From assembly GCA_016186525.1 (NCBI GenBank), contig JACPLM010000057.1, positions 1 to 5,455 on the forward strand: 5,455 nt of DNA, in the 5' to 3' direction. The translations under genes were made by a program, and so were the position numbers. Under the pieces are notes generated by a model. It searched no databases, was not told where the DNA came from, and saw only the letters and a program-made list of their open reading frames with translations. Positions 3,627-5,455 of the stretch are shown here, in pieces (within the stretch, counting starts at the first letter, position 1; the number at the start of each line of letters is the position of its first letter). Source of the DNA: Candidatus Nealsoniibacteriota bacterium. GTDB taxonomy: Bacteria > Patescibacteriota > Minisyncoccia > Minisyncoccales > MHMH01.

Positions 3627-5455
3627 ATGATTAAAAAGGGAGAATTATATTATCCGACTGAAGAATTTAAGAAAAAAGCTTGGGTTAATGATCCTAAGAT
3701 TTATGAGGAAGCGTCAAAAGATCCTGTTAAATTTTGGGAGAAGTTAGCCAAAGAACTTTTTTGGTTCAAACCATGGAAAAAGGGCTTTGCGCATAAGCCG
3801 CCGTATTTTAAATGGTTTGTTGGAGGAAAATTGAATATTACTGAAAATATTTTTCAGAAAGCTGATAAAAATAAAGTTGCTTTAATTTGGGAGCCGGAGC
3901 CGGTTAATGAAAAATCGAAAGTTTTTACCTATAGCGAACTTTTTAAAGAAGTTTGCAGGTGCGCGAACTATCTTAAAAAAATAGGCGTTAAAAAAGGAGA
4001 CAGGGTTGGAATTTATTTGCCGATGATTCCCGAGGTTGTCATAGCCATGCTCGCTTGCGCCAGAATCGGAGCTGTGCACAGCGTAGTATTTTCCGCTTTT
4101 TCTCCCAATGCTTTAAAAGTAAGGCTGCAAGATACGGGAGCCAAGGTTTTAATTACTGCTGACAGCTACTATCGCCGAGGACAAATAATGAATTTAATTA
4201 AAAATGCCCAAGAGGGCATTAAAGAAACTAAAGTTAAAAAAGTTGTTTTAGTCCGAAGATCAGGAGAAAATCCTTGGCAAAAAGAAAATGATTCTTGCAA
4301 GCCGGCAGTAATGGATGCAGAAGACATGCAGTTTATTCTTTATACTTCGGGATCTACAGGAAAACCAAAGGGATGCGTTCATACTTGCGGCGGCTATGCC
4401 GTCCAAGCCCTTTGGACAGGCAAATGGATATTTGATTTCCACGATAAGGATGTTTTTTGGTGCACCTCTGACCCGGGTTGGGTAACGGGGCATACATATA
4501 CGATTTACTCTCCATTGCTGAATGGAATTGCCACTTTGATGTTTGAAGGGGTGCCGGATTTTCCAACGCCAGACAGATGGGCTCAAATCATTGAGAAGCA
4601 CGGAGTTACCATATTTTATACCGCTCCTACGGCCATAAGAATGTTTGAAAAATACGGAGAAGATATTATAAAAAAACACGGATTTGAAAAATTAAGGCTG
4701 CTTGGCACCGTTGGCGAGCCAATCGATGAATCAGCGTGGCTGTGGTATTATAAAAATGTAGGAAAAGAAAATTGTCCAATCGTTGATACTTGGTGGCAGA
4801 CAGAAACCGGCGGCATTTTAATCACTTCCCTGCCCGGGGTAGGGCCGTTTAAGCCGGCTTTTGCGGGCTTGCCATTCCCCGGGGTGAAAGCTGACGTGAA
4901 AGACGGAAACTTGGTGATTTTGCCCCCTTTTGCGCCCGGGCTGCTTCGAGGAATATACAAAAACCCTAAAAAATATTTGGAAACTTATTGGTCTCAGTAT
5001 GGGAATAAAGTTTATTTCACTTCCGATGGAGCTGCCATTAACGGAAACGGCTTGATCAGGGTGATAGGCAGAGTGGATGATGTGATTAAGGTGGCAGGCC
5101 ACAGGATAAGCACCGGAGAAATGGAATCAGCCATCAATAAGCATCCCGATATTTCAGAGTGCGCAGTAGTGGGAATTCCAGATGCAATAAAAGGCGAGGC
5201 GCCGATAGCTTTTATTGTTTTCAAAGACGGCAAATCAAGAGAACAAATGAAAAAAGAGGCCGTAGATTATATCTTAAGGGGGATAGGCCCCATTGCTTTG
5301 CCAAAAGAAGTTTACTTAGTTGAGGATTTGCCTAAAACTCGTTCGGGCAAGATTATGAGAAGAATTTTAAGGAAATTATTTATTAAAGAAGAGTTGGGAG
5401 ATTTGTCTACTTTGGCCAATCCGGAAAGCGTAGATAAGATAAAAAAACTGATTTA
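3627..5455 (+). CDS. acs: Acetyl-CoA synthetase (AMP-forming), stop codon cut by the window edge
   Basis: Activates acetate to acetyl-CoA with ATP via acetyl-AMP. From the ATG at 3627 there are 609 complete codons; the window ends with TA, so a TAA or TAG stop probably lies at 5454-5456. Known Acs enzymes are around 650 residues. The N-terminal Acs cap is present (FWEKLAKELFWFKPW, 37-50; KWFVGGKLN, 62-70). Adenylation motifs follow: YTSGSTGKPKG (239-249), GWVTGH (284-289), YTAPTAIR (331-338), GTVGEP (360-365), DTWWQTETGG (387-396), YFTSDG (463-468), and GRVDDVIKVAGHR (481-493). The C-terminal TRSGKIMRR carries K575, the catalytic lysine that protein acetyltransferases modify in Salmonella Acs. 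W390 matches the Trp that restricts the pocket to acetate, so longer acyl substrates are unlikely. The linker before the P-loop (about 213-231) is shorter than in Salmonella-type enzymes, which explains much of the size difference. It has its own promoter after a terminator. Confidence 0.95.
   Translation, partial: MIKKGELYYPTEEFKKKAWVNDPKIYEEASKDPVKFWEKLAKELFWFKPWKKGFAHKPPYFKWFVGGKLNITENIFQKADKNKVALIWEPEPVNEKSKVFTYSELFKEVCRCANYLKKIGVKKGDRVGIYLPMIPEVVIAMLACARIGAVHSVVFSAFSPNALKVRLQDTGAKVLITADSYYRRGQIMNLIKNAQEGIKETKVKKVVLVRRSGENPWQKENDSCKPAVMDAEDMQFILYTSGSTGKPKGCVHTCGGYAVQALWTGKWIFDFHDKDVFWCTSDPGWVTGHTYTIYSPLLNGIATLMFEGVPDFPTPDRWAQIIEKHGVTIFYTAPTAIRMFEKYGEDIIKKHGFEKLRLLGTVGEPIDESAWLWYYKNVGKENCPIVDTWWQTETGGILITSLPGVGPFKPAFAGLPFPGVKADVKDGNLVILPPFAPGLLRGIYKNPKKYLETYWSQYGNKVYFTSDGAAINGNGLIRVIGRVDDVIKVAGHRISTGEMESAINKHPDISECAVVGIPDAIKGEAPIAFIVFKDGKSREQMKKEAVDYILRGIGPIALPKEVYLVEDLPKTRSGKIMRRILRKLFIKEELGDLSTLANPESVDKIKKLI

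Noticed and set aside
3882..5233. Several reverse-strand ORFs of 65-139 codons
   Set aside because: All are antisense to acetyl-CoA synthetase, which is conserved over its whole length. They show no domains and overlap one another in different frames.
1..5455. CRISPR arrays, transfer RNA genes, insertion sequences or attachment sites
   Set aside because: Reading both strands shows no regularly spaced direct repeats, no transposase-like protein, no terminal inverted repeats and no cloverleaf-like T-arm motif.

Overview
This AT-rich bacterial segment is densely packed. All seven supportable genes lie on the + strand, and no mobile element, RNA gene or CRISPR array is visible. The proteins are lysine-rich. 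The short phosphoglycerate mutase, the membrane-anchored VKOR-type thioredoxin domain, the YruB-like glutaredoxin and the tiny intergenic gaps recall genomes of uncultured, small-genome bacteria such as Patescibacteria/Parcubacteria. That placement is inferred from general resemblance and was not tested. The standard code fits, with TGA used as a stop.

Layout. (1) 2-580: the 3' part of a cofactor-dependent phosphoglycerate mutase gene, cut by the left edge. (2) 598-1230: a secreted or membrane-anchored thioredoxin-like protein, preceded by a good promoter inside the end of the mutase gene. (3) 1262-1495: a small cytoplasmic glutaredoxin. (4) 1506-2486: NAD-type glyceraldehyde-3-phosphate dehydrogenase. 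(5) 2487-2630: an intergenic region holding an unexplained hairpin, a Rho-independent terminator and an overlapping extended -10 promoter. (6) 2631-3392 and 3370-3552: a two-gene unit with strong Shine-Dalgarno sites, encoding an unrecognised TIM-barrel-like enzyme and an overlapping 60-residue protein. It is closed by a strong terminator at 3564-3602. (7) 3627-right edge: acetyl-CoA synthetase, 609 residues, whose probable stop codon is cut by one base. Its extended -10 sits so close to the ATG that the mRNA should be leaderless.

How the genes fit together. The mutase and GAPDH belong to lower glycolysis/gluconeogenesis, and acetyl-CoA synthetase activates acetate. Together they are a central-carbon neighbourhood. 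The two thiol-disulfide proteins between the glycolytic genes probably act on opposite sides of the membrane. The TIM-barrel/small-protein pair stands apart in its translation signals and its own promoter and terminator. It is the best candidate here for an undescribed function.
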